DNA from: an uncultured Oscillochloris sp.
Lineage (GTDB): Bacteria > Chloroflexota > Chloroflexia > Chloroflexales > Chloroflexaceae
NCBI GenBank assembly: GCA_903877945.1
Contig: CAIRFY010000509.1
Location: 1-6,349, forward strand
Direction of reading: 5' to 3'
DNA length: 6,349 nt
A program made the translations under genes and the position numbers. The notes under the pieces are model-generated. The model saw only the letters and a list, made by a program, of their open reading frames with translations, was not told the DNA's origin and did no database searches. Every line of letters starts with the position of its first letter. Within the stretch, counting starts at the first letter, position 1. Shown piece by piece: positions 6,330 to 6,349 of the stretch.

Positions 6330-6349
6330 CTAGCCCCCCCCGCACGCGG
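6328..6349 (-). repeat. C/G-run repeat, third copy, cut by window edge
   Basis: CCCTAG, a C8 run and GCACGCGG repeat the core of 6259-6289 in the same orientation, with one extra C, 61 bp further on. The window ends inside its hairpin, so its length and any further copies are unknown. Confidence 0.7.

Noticed and set aside
6259..6349. Possible CRISPR array at the right edge (two direct repeats 61 bp apart)
   Set aside because: Only two copies are visible, the repeat is simple C/G runs, the 'spacer' is itself a palindrome, and no cas gene is present.

Overview
The window holds one compact two-gene operon on the minus strand, with about 100-150 bp of repeat-rich intergenic DNA at each end. High GC, C- and G-run intergenic repeats, and the style of both proteins (a CHAT-plus-SIR2-like fusion and a very long STAND-WD40 protein beginning M-A-N-P-Y-V-G-P-R) suggest a Chloroflexota bacterium, perhaps a filamentous Chloroflexaceae relative. 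That placement is inference from protein style; no marker gene is present.

Layout, in the direction of transcription (right to left). The right flank (6197-6349) carries two direct copies of a C/G-run repeat 61 bp apart, a near-perfect 26-bp dyad between them, and a TACA-N2-TGTA dyad just ahead of the first gene. Gene 1 (6196-4157) encodes a 679-residue protein: a caspase-like CHAT protease domain with a visible His/Cys pair, then a SIR2-like Rossmann domain whose usual catalytic Asn and His positions read Ser and Phe. Gene 2 (4164-109) overlaps it by 8 nt (ATGGCTAA) and encodes a 1351-residue protein: STAND-type P-loop NTPase, winged-helix-like region, one predicted membrane helix, a 21-residue-period coiled-coil linker and about sixteen WD40-type units. 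The left flank (1-108) carries the TACA-N2-TGTA dyad and the C/G-run repeat again, inverted relative to the right flank, so the operon sits between two nested inverted repeats (31 bp and 13 bp).

Working model (inference): the WD40/STAND protein is a membrane-anchored sensor and NTP-dependent switch, and the CHAT protein is its protease effector, with the degenerate SIR2-like domain as a possible nucleotide-binding regulator or adaptor. This resembles the NTP-dependent conflict or programmed-death systems inferred for CHAT and STAND proteins in multicellular bacteria. A defence role is not shown by the sequence. No tRNA, rRNA, CRISPR array, transposase or integrase is visible, and no gene-free stretch exceeds 300 bases.
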